DNA from: Urechis unicinctus
Taxonomy: Eukaryota; Annelida; Polychaeta; Xenopneusta; Urechidae
Assembly: GCA_034190875.2 (NCBI GenBank)
Contig: CM067345.1
Location: forward strand, 25,913,853-25,977,852
DNA: 64,000 nt
Reading direction: 5' to 3'
Under the pieces are notes generated by a model that saw only the letters and a list, made by a program, of their open reading frames with translations, was not told where the DNA came from and ran no database searches. The position numbers were made by a program, and so were the translations under genes. Shown here piece after piece: positions 1 through 12,274 of the stretch (position 1 is its first letter; every line of letters starts with the position of its first letter).

Positions 1-616
1 AGAGGTGGTGCATGCACAACAGTCGATTGCTCCTACTTGAATCCCTATTTTGAAATTTTGTTCCAAATATGACTACTTATGCTATTATTTATATGTGAGT
101 AGCCCCCCCCCCCCCCCCCACGCCCTAATAAGGTATTGGGTAGTTTGTCGATTTGTTCACAACAGTTCCATGAATGTCAGATCGCTAGTGCACAGAACAT
201 GCAGTGCCTTCAGAACACGCTTTTAATATCAGTTACAGATTTTGGTCTGCTTGGAACAGTCGATTCTGGAAGCTGGGGACTTTCCTCTCATGTTTACTAA
301 TGATTCGCATAAAATAAAGCATCGTGGTTTCGTTTGCATAATGCCCAGCACTATCTTGCATATTTATCTTGCTGATTTGGGCAATTCATGCGCTATATTT
401 CTCGTTTAAGTGTGATTTATCACTGTCGACACTGCCATGACTGTACGGCAATTCTGTATCCACTTGCAGGAGACCGATAGAAAAGGTAATAATGTCCACT
501 TCTGGCCTTGTCACTTTGTAGCCTTGTCTATGTTTGCCAATATGAAGATGACATCTGTCTTTCCTTATATTGCATATTCATACATGCATACACACATAAT
601 ATTTATACTGACATAG
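1..616. other. No gene seen
   Basis: No coding signal is visible here. The only notable item is a run of 17 C at 103-119. The segment ends at the start of an (ACAT)n tract. Confidence 0.6.
103..119. repeat. Poly-C tract
   Basis: An uninterrupted run of 17 C on the plus strand, flanked by ordinary AT-rich sequence. Homopolymers of this length are prone to length error in sequencing and to slippage in vivo. Confidence 0.9.
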
Positions 617-798
617 GTACATACATACATACATACATACATACATACATACATACATACATACATACATACATACATACATACATACATACATACATAC
701 ATACATACATACATACATACATACGTACGTACGTACGTACATACGTACGTACGTATACATACATACATACATACATACATACATACATACATACATAC

Positions 799-876
<78 letters not shown>

Positions 877-1050
877 ATACATACATACATACATACATAC
901 ATACATACATACATACATACATACATACATACATACATACATACATACATACATACATACATACATACATACATACATACATACATACATACATACATAC
1001 ATACATACATACATACATACATACATACATACATACATACATACATACAG
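617..1050. repeat. Compound (ACAT)n microsatellite
   Basis: A tetranucleotide tract of ACAT/TACA units about 430 bp long. It contains a short (CGTA)n patch near 724-755 and a pure (AC)n core near 805-870. Because no tetramer phase contains a stop, it creates long open frames on both strands (Tyr-Ile-His-Thr on plus, Met-Tyr-Val-Cys on minus). These are artefacts of the repeat. It abuts a dispersed 186 bp unit, so it may be the repetitive tail of that element. Confidence 0.95.
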
Positions 1051-1235
1051 TGTTTGTATACTGGTGGTATGATTGAGGACGTTTATGACTTGGAGCACTA
1101 CACGACGGAGTCGAAAACTCGCACAAGGATGCATTATTCATACTTATAACTTTTATTACTAATACCCTACGCAGATTAAATACGGACTACGAATTGGTTT
1201 GGCTTGATATCTATAAAAGTGCTCCGAAGAGGGCC
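1051..1235 (-). mobile_element. Dispersed short element, copy 1, with microsatellite end
   Basis: This ~186 bp stretch recurs at 16390-16574. I count about 8 substitutions and no indels between the two copies (roughly 96% identity). Both begin right after an (ACAT)n tract with TGTTTGTATACTG and both end at the same point, CTCCGAAGAGGGCC; outside these limits the flanks differ. The shared boundaries and the simple repeat at one end resemble a short retroposon (SINE, or the end of a LINE) read on the minus strand with a (TATG)n 3' tail. I saw no target-site duplication and no RNA polymerase III boxes, so the class is an inference. An alternative is a segmental copy seeded by the microsatellite. 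Confidence 0.6.
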
Positions 1236-4200
1236 ATACATATGTTTGAAATAATAGATAGATTACTTCATACTGAGAAAATATTCAAATGTGTTGTGCC
1301 CCTGGTGCTCCCGCCGTAACTAACAGTTTAAAGGGTCGAGTGGGAAGTGAAATGCTTGTCCACGCTATTCATCATGAATTGTTTCCATCATTTCCGCTTG
1401 TCGGTGCCGAATTTTCGTGACAATGGCCGTGTTTCCCGCTCTTAATCAACTTGAATCATCTCTATTAATGCATTCTCGCACTTGGCGTTATCGTCAAAGT
1501 GCAGAAAGAAATCTTTACAGTATACTATGATACGGTACCCCAACTTACTCTGCCCTATCTCAGGAGAGCTTACGTTTATCATCTCACGATGCTTGGCGCT
1601 ACTTATCTGATGGACGCTGTTCCTCCTATACCAATATTGTCACCAAGGGACTAGTTTTGTGTTGTAAGACCTGAGCAGCAATACCCTCTGTGGTCTGTGG
1701 TTAATCCCGGGGTTTCTGCAAGTTCCAATAAACCCTTTTTGGATTTAATGGAACCTTCTGTCGCAAAGAAGATTGATTGCTCTCGGTTAAGTTTTTGATT
1801 GACAGCTGTCATGTGCATTTTATTAATTGACGAATAATAATCTGTGTGTGCTCTTTATCAGCGATATTTGTGTCAGGGTTTGACGACTGGCGTGTTGATT
1901 GATTAGATCTGTAATGCTACCCTGTCATTGCACAAGTCAATGCTGCAAAATAACTAAATGTAATGAGTAATTACTCTTCGACCAAATTTAGAGGAATTGT
2001 GTGTTTGTTAGTTCCGTTTGTGGTGGGTGAAGGTGTTCGTATTTCGTATTGCGTATGCTTAAGCAATGGTCCGTCCACACATTGAAGACGGCAACTATAA
2101 ACATCACTGGATGGATTTGAAGCGGAACTTGGTCATTGCAGCATAACTCATTTCTGTAACACTTCAAAGTACCATGCATTGACCGCACGGCTCTCATTGT
2201 TTCAATGTGGCCTCGGTTTTGTCATCGGTATGCAGTGGTTAAGCGGTAATCAATTTCCATGACACAATATGTATGTATTTAACACGAGCCTGTCGCGGTT
2301 AGTTGGTGTGAAGGTTTTTCGGGGTGTTTGATGGCTCATCGAAAACAATACCCCACCACATCGAATCTCACCTTTACCTTAGTGATTTTCCAATATCTGT
2401 TCACCGCCACATATTTGTGATGCATAATTAAACTGAGATTGTCGACCAATATATGTGCCTCTCCCCGAAATAGCACAGCATTTACTGCTAAGTCAGCTGC
2501 ATTTACTGTATTAATTGGCCAATTCTTAATGTTATTGCTATACTGATTGTGTACTAATGCAGACATTCGTCAGTCGATATGCCTGACAATAGCTCGTCTT
2601 AAGCTTGAACGTGTATTGTCTTTGTAATGAGCCGACATCTTCATTCTGTGGCCCACTAGGTTCATCAGCTGTTGCTTAGTGGCTCCCATAATCCTGGTAA
2701 AGCTACAAACACTCGCTCACCAAATTAGTGCAATAACCGTTCAGTGAGCGCAAAGAAAAAACTGATGCAAGCTAACGAACCATTACGAAATCCTACCAAT
2801 TCCTTCTGAGGCGAAGAAAATCTCTCTCAGCTAACACCCAGAGCATTAGTGTTACGAGTAAACAGACCTATCTTTTGAAATTGATTCTGGTCACAGGTTA
2901 TCACCGCATCCCGATGGTGCTGTGTCTGATGAGACATGTACCTTGAGTGATGATCACGTTCCGGATGTGTCTATATTTTAGAACAGTCTTAGCGTCATCA
3001 TAAATCCACACTGTTTTGTTCCACTGCAATTAAATTAAATGTACTAGTGTCTGAATTATTCATACTTTTTTTCCTTGTTTGGCCGCACTTTTCAACTATC
3101 CGAACCATTCAATAGATGCTTAATTATGGTAGGAAGGGCACAAAGTATGCACTGCATATTACATTAGAAAAGGATTCCTGTAAATTGAAAAGCAAATGTA
3201 CAGTGATCTATTTACTCGAAATCTAATACTTAACCTTTGCCCCAATATGCACTTTTACCTGTATGAGTTTTATCTGTGCTTTGATCCATGTTCCAGTGCA
3301 TATACGGTGTATACTGACGACAATGCTGTCAATATATACTGCAATCATGCGCCTTCTTGTGCTGTCCAATTGTAAAATACACATGTTTCCGGTGTGGATC
3401 TCATATTCTTGAACATATCCTGTTTTGACCTATCATTGTGTGAGATCTCGGTGGAAGAAAGCCTCGTGGCCGATGTATCTTATGTAGCCACGATAAAAGC
3501 ATCATCAATAACATTTTGTGTTCCTCTGTGTGGATACTTAAAGCCACATTTCCCATAACATAACTAGAAGATTATGCTCCTTATCCTTTATTTTATCAGC
3601 AGTTATGTCAACATCATTATTTTCATGAACCAAATTCATAGAATGTGAGCAAAACGTTTGGGCTGTTCATTGAGGCCTATAATCAGCTTGTAATTTATTT
3701 CGTCCAATAATGTGTGTGCATATAAAATCCAGCATGAAGTTTCATTCTTCCATTCGGTTATTCTCCAATGAAGGTCTAATGTGTTTGCACATTGTTAAAT
3801 GATTGCAGTGTCGTGGGAATATTTAGCGTGAAGCGGCTTGCTCGTTGCTTGGTAGTGTATGCGCTTATGAAGGTGTTAGCGATATTGGGTCTTATATCAG
3901 TTGTTTTGTATGAACGTATAGTGTCAGGGTTTTCTCTCTTAAATAATTTGAAAACACACTTATTACGAATAAGAATCCGTTTACATACCGACCAAAGAAC
4001 CTACAAGACAAGTTATAAATTAAAATGTCTTGTCGCTTTTAATATATTTGGTATAGATTCCTTACTGCAAGTCGACGTCTGATAAGGTTGAATAAGCTCA
4101 AACATTTTGTGGATATCCGGGGTATATGGGACGACCATAGCGCCACTAGCTGAATGTAATATAAGGTTCCCCGCGGGGTTTGATTCGTTTACACCAAAGG

Positions 4201-7200
4201 GGCAAAACTAGTTTTACTTATCCAATTCGTTATCAGACGGAAGCTGTATTTAATGTCTATGGAGACATAGCTGTTGCTGATATAGCTGATTGGTACATCA
4301 AAGCATGTGGGTAAAGATAAAAAAAAATGCGTGAATGCGTCATCGTCTTGTGACTTACGTATCAAAGTCCTTAGTGATTTTATAAGCATATCTGGATCAA
4401 CTTCAATTCCTATCCAAGATTAATTCCGCGGCTTTACAATAAAACGGTGGCTGATGTGCGGAATCACAAAATAACCGGATGGTACATACACTCCTGTAGA
4501 TTAGACGCATGTTGTGAAACAATCATACTGCATTTTATTGCAAGTTCCCTGGTGCCTGCGTAGTTGTATCACCAACAACGCTGTTTACTGGCGAATTATT
4601 TATTCCCCGCTGTTCTGTGGCCTGTCGGATAAGTGTCATGTGTCAATTATCATACAATAAGTGTTTCTGCACCCATACACGACCTGGCTACTTATAACGG
4701 AGATGCTGGTTGAACTACTCTGTGGTGCTTAGTTCTACCTGGTATTCTCTTCGTTGGTCTTAAGTTGTGCGAAAACAGCGTTATCTGGTTATGTCCTCCT
4801 GGTGTCAAGAAATAAGCTCTCCACAGACACGTGTCCAGGTATAAGCTCTCCATGGACACTTCCATTGTCACTACCAGTTATTAGTTCATTAATTAGTAAA
4901 ACTCTTTGTCCGGGCGAGGTACCATCTCTCTGCGACCGTATAGTCTTTGTGTAATTCACCATTCTCGGTAAATAGGCTGGATTGTCTCATGGTTTAATGT
5001 CACTGTACGAATAGATACAAATATCGCATATTTCATTAAAGGCAGTTAAAACGTTGGCATCCAGTTACGCTGTGGATAACGCTGTGGATAATTTACTATT
5101 TACCGTCGACGTATTTGGCTTATTGATATTATGATCACAAAGTGTAAATAGTTGGTGCGCAATAAGCTTAGTCTGTCAGCTCTCAAGTGACAAATGTACA
5201 TCTTCAGAGTGCTACACCTGTTTGCCAAATGGATATATGGTTGTGTTCAATTGCTCAACACCAACAATTGGGATCATCAATATGTCGCCAGACGCTGACA
5301 ATCACTGTCCTTGCTTGTATCTATACGCATGACGAGCTTGTGGATAGTTACGTATAGGCCGGCGCCCTAGCAGACCCATGCTGTAGCGCACCATCATAGC
5401 ACCCTAATGAGACAGAGGGGTCTTTGGTGGAACCAACCAGTTGGTGCAGACAGGGGTAATAAGACCAGGCGCTGGAGGGAGGCACACGTATGTTCGTTGT
5501 TAGCGTGTGTCGCCGGAGACACACGTTACGTGGTGATGCTCGAAGGAATCCAATTACTCATGGAGCTGGGAATTAACTTCGCACTTTATTAGGAATATTA
5601 CTTGTATATCTGTGACCGAGGATATAAGCAGTAATTGACAGGATTTATTTGTGAAGTTTGCGCTTCTACTGGCGTCACCATGTTGCAATTTTGCAAGTCG
5701 TGGTAAGTGATATATTTCATTCCAACACCACTGATGAGTCGTTAACGATGTCACTTGTAGCGAAACGCGTGTAAAGCCGATGGCATGACTGTTTGGTGAT
5801 GAACTCTAGCAATAATGGTATTAGCAAGTTTGAATGCACAATGGTTTTCGGTACATGTTTGTTAAAATAGCCACCACACCAGTAGTACTTTGTTTGGACA
5901 TTAGACGCAGCAATGAACTGAAGCACAATCCTCAACCACTGGAATGTAATCCCGCTGAAATTGACAAATTAATTTATCGACACATATGCATGCCTGATGT
6001 TGGCTTCGGTAATGCAACATCACCATACATTATTCAAACGTATTCGGATGTATAACACATTATACACAAAGTCCTCGTGTGGCATTGTTACACTTTAAAA
6101 GAAAGATTTATTGCATATTCATGGTGTCTCCGTGTCTTTGTTATTACCACTGTACAAGATTAATGACCTCATTGTGGCCGTGCAATCGCTGCATCAATTG
6201 TGCAATTAGCTTATATAGCACATTGCCCTGTTCGATACAGCCATGAAACGTGTACAGCATCAAATAATATCACAATGTTGTAAAGCTTGTTTATGCTGCG
6301 TTAACTGGAACATGCATTGAATACTGCATTAGTTTCCTGCAACTGTGTTGATTAAATGTATACATGTACCCAATTCAATGGCAACAAACGGAATCGGAAA
6401 TGAATGTTTCATTCGGGGTACCTACATTTGTTTGAAATGACGAATATTGCATTCGAAATAGACGAATGTTCTATTAATGCCTTGCATTTTCGTGTGTTTG
6501 CCGTCTAAAACACAGGTAAGGAATCATTCCCTACGATTATAGTTCGTTTTGGTATAGATCCATTGCACTACCGGGTATTCGCGTTGTTTCTGTAATAATG
6601 TGGATAGCTTCATTGTTTTTTATCGCAAAAGTAGTCATGTTGCCCTGAGTGCTATTGTCATGCGTAATATACTGCAATATGTTGAAACTTTTTGCGAACG
6701 TCTATGATTTATCGCTGTTTGAGAGGCAATTTTTTGCAGTAAATCGTCTGTTGATTGCGTGGAATGGGCTCATTGTCAGCAGCCAATGGTTTGTGGATCT
6801 CTTCTCTGCTAGGGGGATGTTTCTTAGGGTTCGGTAATGTTTCGTTATATCCCATCATGAGTGACTGGCTACTGATTTACATGGCATTAGGCGTTGTAAC
6901 CCCCAGCTGCGCTCCTCGAGGTTTTATAGAGTGTTTCTCGAGAATGCCAAGTGATAAACCTCAGAGGTTGCAGCCAACACAGAGGTCACTGCAGTTTGAC
7001 CTCAATTATGCTTCCTGGCATTAATTAAAATATGTTGATGGGACACTTCACTTCTTATGAGTGGGCTGAGATCAACTTATTATTGTTTCCACCTACAGGA
7101 GTCATTGTTTGATAAGTATTCACTTGATGGTGTTTAATTGTTGAAAAGCGACTGACCTATATGTTCAGCGCTCTTAATTACAAACTACTTCTCGCTTAAC

Positions 7201-7498
7201 ACCTAGGGCTTCATCTTCAAAGAGGATGTATCTGTACACCTAGACTTTTGAACTTCATATATAGGAATTCTCGCTGCCCCACAAGTCACGCTAATAGCAA
7301 TTGACGTGAGCGTGGCACGGGGTGACCTCGGTATTTTCAATGGCTAGACGAAATGGGATTGGGCTTTTGGAAGTGATGTGCAGTTTAGATATTTATTGAT
7401 AAACGGTGCATGGTCAGTGAATTTTACCCGGGAAAGTGCGATTTGGAGTTTATGGAAGGTTCGTAGGGGAGACCACAACAGTTGATTGCAAGTTAAGG
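1236..7498. other. No gene recognised
   Basis: About 6.3 kb with only short open frames (under ~100 codons) that show no coding-like codon choice, no homology I recognise and no splice-site framing. A 12-bp direct doublet (CGCTGTGGATAA) lies near 5080. It is probably intron or intergenic DNA. Confidence 0.5.
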
Positions 7499-8600
7499 CT
7501 ACAGGGTTGTACAAAATGGTGCGAATATAGAGCTGTGTGGGATGGTTGAACAATAGGGTTTGTGTTGGATGCTGAGAATATAGGGGTGTGTAGGATGCTA
7601 AGAATATAGGTGTGCGTAGGATGCTGAGAATATAGGTGTGTGTAGGATGCTGAGAATAAAGAGATGTGTGTAGGATGCTGAGTATATAGGGGTGTGTAGG
7701 ATGCTGAGAATATAGGTGTGTGTAGGATGCTAAGAATATAAAGGGTTGTGTAGGATGCTGAAAATATAGGGGTGTGTCGGATTCTAGGAATATAGGTGTG
7801 TGTAGGATGCTGAGAATATAGGGGTGTGTAGGATGCTGAGAATATAGGGGTGTGTAGGATGCTGAGAATATAGGGGTGTGTAGGATGCTGAGGATATATG
7901 TTGGATGCTGAGAATATAGGGGTGTGTAGGATGCTGAGAATGAAGAGGTGTGTAGGATGCTGATAATATAGGGGTGTGTAGGATGCAGATAATATAGGGG
8001 TGTGTAGTAGCTGAGAATATAGGGGTGTGTAGGATGCTGAGAATGAAGAGGTGTGTAGGTTGCTGATAATATAGGGGTGTGTAGGATGCTGAGAATGAAG
8101 AGGTGTGTAGGATGCTGATAATATAGGATGCTGAGAATGAAGAGGTGTGTATGATGCTGAGAATATAGGGCTGTGTAGGATGCTGAGAATATAGGGGTGT
8201 GTAGGATGCTGAGAATGATGAGGTGTGTAGGATGTTGAGAATATAGGGGTGTGTAGGATGCTGAGAATATAGGGGTGTGTAGGATGCTGAGAATATAGGG
8301 GTGTGTAGGATGCTGAGAATATAGGTCTGTGTGGGATGGTAGAATTATAGGGTTGTGTAGATGGAGGAAGTATGGTCCGTGTAGGTTTGTTGGGATATAA
8401 GACTGCGTAGGTTTGTTTGAAATTAAGGCTATGTAGGTTTGTTGGGATATAGGGCTGTGTAGGTTTGCTGGGATATAGGACTCTGTAGGAGTGTGGGAAT
8501 ATTGGGCTGTGTATGATAGTGTTGGCTGTGTAGGATTGAGGGATTATATGGCTGTGTCGGGAGGAGAGAATATATCACTTTGTAGGGCGGTATGAATGCT
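7499..8600. repeat. 26-bp minisatellite
   Basis: Tandem copies of a 26-bp unit of the form GGGGTGTGTAGGATGC plus TGAGAATATA occupy about 7550-8330. More degenerate, length-variable versions extend to ~8600 (units ending in GGGATATAGG and similar). Variants include TGAGAATGAA in place of TGAGAATATA, and these recur in an alternating higher-order pattern around 7920-8220. No coding signal is present; the short minus-strand open frame at 8429-8626 is repeat translation. Confidence 0.92.
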
Positions 8601-10335
8601 ACATCTGTATTGTCAGGATGATACATGTCGCACCTGTCATAGTGTAATTACCTTAGCAACATAGATAACCATGTTCGCTTCTATGATTGATGCGGTATTG
8701 TCTTCCTCGGTGAGTTGTTTTTCTGTAGGACCGTGGACTATGCGTTGACGAACTGACGCATACAGCAGGGTGAAGATAGACTCCTGCATGTCTTTTTCAT
8801 CGGGCGATCGATAGTCATCTGCTGTTTGAACTTTACATTGGCTGATGTTTTCTTGTCATTTGTTCAGCCAACCCTCAGCCTTCTTTGAGTAATCTTCGCT
8901 AAATTATTGTACATTGTTCCTAGTATTATATTGGAGGACATCCTCCTTTCTCCCTGGGGTGGTCGCAACAATCATCTTGCTTGACGTGTCTAATTACACG
9001 GTCTGTTTGATGCTCGTGTGCCATCATTTCCTGTCTGCACCAAGGTCATAGCTGCGCTCACTATTCCTTTGCTTTTAATAGTTGCAACCATTTGCCAGTT
9101 CCTGCAGGTTGCTTTTCACGTGGTGAATGTTTGATGACATATTGATCTTTACCCATGAATAAACCATCATCGAGTTTTAACGGTCACGTGATTCATGACC
9201 GGAAATTCCGTGAGACTATGCGTTATAGCGGTGAGATAATTGCCGATTTATACGATGTCTCTATTGAATTATGAAGCCCAGCAAGAGTCCCATAGCGAGC
9301 ATAGCTAAGACACATAGACCAAGCCGTGCTTACTGGGCCTTTATCGAATCTTAAAGCACCTCATGAGAGCAGTTTTAGGGAGGAGCTACCTCAAAGGATA
9401 CATGACAAGGTCTAATACAAGTCAAGCGCGATTGCTGCGCTTGAGTCGCTTGGCTCGTTTGAATATTGAGCATGGGATATGATCGTGAAGTTGTCTTTGG
9501 GGAATATTGATAAAAAGAGATCCATGCCGGCGCCATTTGCCCATAAAATTTCCACTTGCCGCTGTGATATGCGGTGTTGCAATGGTGAGATGGGAAGTGA
9601 TTGGTCTGGTTAGTGACCTGATAAGGACGCGATTACGATGACATACCAGCCGAGTAGATTGCGTAAGCACCTGATAGCGGCGGCGCTCATCAAACTGGCT
9701 CCCACTCATGGCAGTAGCTTCAATCATTCGAATGAGATTTTGGCCGGTCTAGTTATTATTTACTGCTAACTATTACAGACATGTGGGACGTCTCGGGGCA
9801 GTAGGTCGGAAAGGCGACCTCGTGGTCATTATTCTTATCTTCCATGCTTCTTTTTATGTCATGTTTCATTTGGATTGCCAACTGAAGACAGACATATTCT
9901 TTATTTCAGCGCTTCCATTGTCCATATCGGGTTAGACCTCCGCTGTTGGTCTTAACTTCGCTCGCTTTATGCTCGGTATATGTCAGCCTGTTGCAATCGT
10001 ACGACTTGTTCCTTCAATAACCCACTTTATAACACTGCCGCGACTGATTGGGATTTTGAATGTTGTGGGACATTGCCCCGGGGACAGTCAAGGTGACCTG
10101 TGCACGTTATGATGCACCGTAATGTACGTACAGTTGTTATGAGTGTCTTCGTTGTGATCGTAATTGGGGTAAAAACTGAGCCTAGCGTAACAGGACACCA
10201 ATAAGTTTTTCTGGGAGATAATGATGATATTGAAGAACGGTCACTGTAAATACACGTATCATTCCAGTGTTGGCTTATCTCAGCCACAGCAATATTGAAA
10301 GACACTACAGACCTTCAGCCAACGTCTACATTGAC
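8601..10335. other. No gene recognised
   Basis: Non-repetitive sequence without a convincing exon. A minus-strand open frame of 101 codons at 9422-9727 is Arg-rich, has no family signature that I recognise and is likely chance. Confidence 0.5.
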
Positions 10336-10479
10336 TTACAGGTGACCTCGCTGCGTTCAATCAGTAGGTGCCACAAGTTACAGCATAGGAATGTAGTGAA
10401 AGACTCCTTACAGGTGACCTCGCTGCATTCAATCAGTAGGTGCCACAAGTTACAGCATAGGAATGTAGTGAAAGACTCC
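10336..10479. repeat. 72-bp tandem duplication
   Basis: Two adjacent copies of a 72-bp unit start with TTACAGGTGACCTCGCTGC at 10336 and 10408. I see a single difference (GCG versus GCA), which implies a very recent duplication. The unit keeps an open plus-strand frame because 72 is a multiple of three. A C-rich tract (CCCCACCCACCCCCCC type) follows at 10479-10510. Confidence 0.92.
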
Positions 10480-11937
10480 CCACCCACCCCCCCAAACCCA
10501 CCCCACTCCCCACTGTCTGGACGACGGTGGACGCCTTGTTGCTCGGTGACAGTCCTTGTGTCTGATAGACTAGCACCCGACCATTAATGCGTGTTCTGGT
10601 AACGGCGTAGACTGCCTCATTATGCAACCTGGCACCCATCAATCTATAGCTGCGTTGGTCGCCCGGTCAATTACACCGTACCTGTCGCCTCTGATTTAGA
10701 ATGCCCCTCTAGTAATGGGTACGGACAAGAAGGTGCGCTGTCTGTAAATGATGATACCTGCAGCGGCCACTCTTCCCCGCTGTACATTTACGTCGCTGCC
10801 CACGTCACGTAAACATCGCACACGGGGAGTCAATCACGTTCAGCTCTTGGTAAATGAATGATGTTACAGTGGTGGCACTGCAAAGATGCTACCAGCACTC
10901 GCCAATGAAAACCCTGATCTGTTCTGATCCTTCAGCAGTTAAAATGCTTGTTGCCTGCAGTACATTGCACTGATCGTTTTTTATAGGTTTGATGTCTTGT
11001 TATTTGGTCAAAAAAGTCGGTGAATAGACAAAAAAGTCCTATTTCTCGTTCCGTGGTCACGTGAGATATGAGGCCTATTGTTGCTGAGGAATATCATCTC
11101 ATACGTCAGCCAACTTCCTCCATGATGCACACCTTCTTTTGTGTAATCGTCGATAATGCCTGTCGTGTCTCAGTAACGCCACGGCAGACAACATCTATTT
11201 CAGCGTCATCAAATTCCGACCTGGTGGCGCCACCCTAGCAAACGAGACAGTCTGCCATGCCTTGACACTCCATCGCGTGCTCTGTAAAAAAAACCATCTC
11301 TGTTGAGTTGATGGGTCGACGAACTCCCATCGCCACCAATAACGTGCAAATAAGCGGTTAGGCTTGTTCTCAACAGGCTGATGAATTCGTCGTGAAGGGT
11401 ATAGTTAGAAGACGACTGCTTTCTACGCATCAATGACTGTAAACAGGGTGCATTTAGACCGCTGGCCTGTATCAGTGGCTGCGGTATAATTCAAGTTGAA
11501 TGGTGAATGAACAACAGGTGGACAGGGAGCGGGTGAGGTTTTGCTGCGGTCAATCTGTTGGCAATTCTTAACGAAATGTGCAACCCAGTACGAACGCTAC
11601 CGACCGTTATTATCAGACAATGCTATTTCTTTAAAATGCATGGTACATTAAGCTGTTGCTTCATGTAAAAGCAAAAAGCTTATAGTCAGGAGGGCTCATT
11701 TCTGGCAAAATACGTGAGCACGCCACCTGTATGCAGCGCACTGTTTGTCATAGCGTCCATGTTAGAGCTAAATGGAGATTTGGAGGCGCTGTCGCCTCGA
11801 CCATTAAAATGTCTTCTTTATGTCAGCATTAACAATTGTCCAATGAGCTTTTGCCGATTTTATGTTTGCGCCACATGGCGGTGGGCGTGAAGTGCATGAC
11901 GATATGTAACTTGATTGTGTTTATGTGTGACTTCCAG
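10480..11937. other. No gene recognised; precedes a probable exon
   Basis: No exon found. The GC content is somewhat higher than in flanking regions. A perfect 12-bp palindrome (GGTGGCGCCACC) lies near 11223. The last bases form a pyrimidine-rich acceptor (TGACTTCCAG) for the exon beginning at 11938. Confidence 0.45.
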
Positions 11938-12274
11938 GTTTGAGCGTCCAGCCGAGAAGCGATTTGTGACTGAAACAGTACAACCTGACCAATTCTCACC
12001 GTCATCCTCCCTCAATCGCAGCCTGGGTATCTCGGGCAGTCCTGGTCAGCGTGGTGATGCCGTGACCACGACACAACCCACATCACGGGTAAGTGGCCAG
12101 AGCAGCCAATCCTTCTCCAGCTCGCCCAGTCTCCTGGCTCGGATCGGTAGTGCCGGGGTACTGGCTGCTGCAGCTGGCGGGTCGCCGTCAGCTGATGGCT
12201 TCGGCTCGTCTCAGTCCTCACCCGCACTCAGCACGCGGATGAAGTACGGCCTAACTAATCATTTCTCGTCAAGG
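11938..12274 (+). CDS. Probable internal exon, Ser/Ala-rich linker of an unidentified protein
   Basis: The exon follows an acceptor TGACTTCCAG and reads FERPAEKRFVTETV from its second base. It stays open for 112 codons and ends at GTAGGT (12275). The peptide is low-complexity, with many Ser, Gly and Ala residues (an Ala run near residue 75), and ends with a less biased segment, MKYGLTNHFSSR. Codons favour C or G in third position, unlike the AT-rich surroundings. A second strong donor, GTAAGT, lies inside at 12089. Both donors leave phase 0 after an Arg codon, so the distal 186 bp (62 codons) could be optional. The composition suggests a disordered linker in a larger protein, and I cannot name the family. 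The next plausible plus-strand exon that accepts phase 0 is at 39052, which would imply a ~27 kb intron or unseen exons between. Confidence 0.65.
12089..12094 (+). promoter_or_regulatory. Alternative 5' splice site, GTAAGT
   Basis: A consensus donor (CACGG then GTAAGT) inside the open exon. Its use would remove the last 186 bp without changing frame, because both this site and the distal GTAGGT at 12275 follow a complete Arg codon. If unused, the same bases encode Val-Ser. Confidence 0.4.

Noticed and set aside
508..1149. Open frames of 147-213 codons across the first ACAT tract, both strands
   Set aside because: A stop-free tetranucleotide repeat opens every frame; the peptides are only Tyr-Ile-His-Thr or Met-Tyr-Val-Cys repeats.
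9422..9727. Minus-strand 101-codon frame, Arg-rich
   Set aside because: No codon bias, no splice framing and no family resemblance; its length is compatible with chance.
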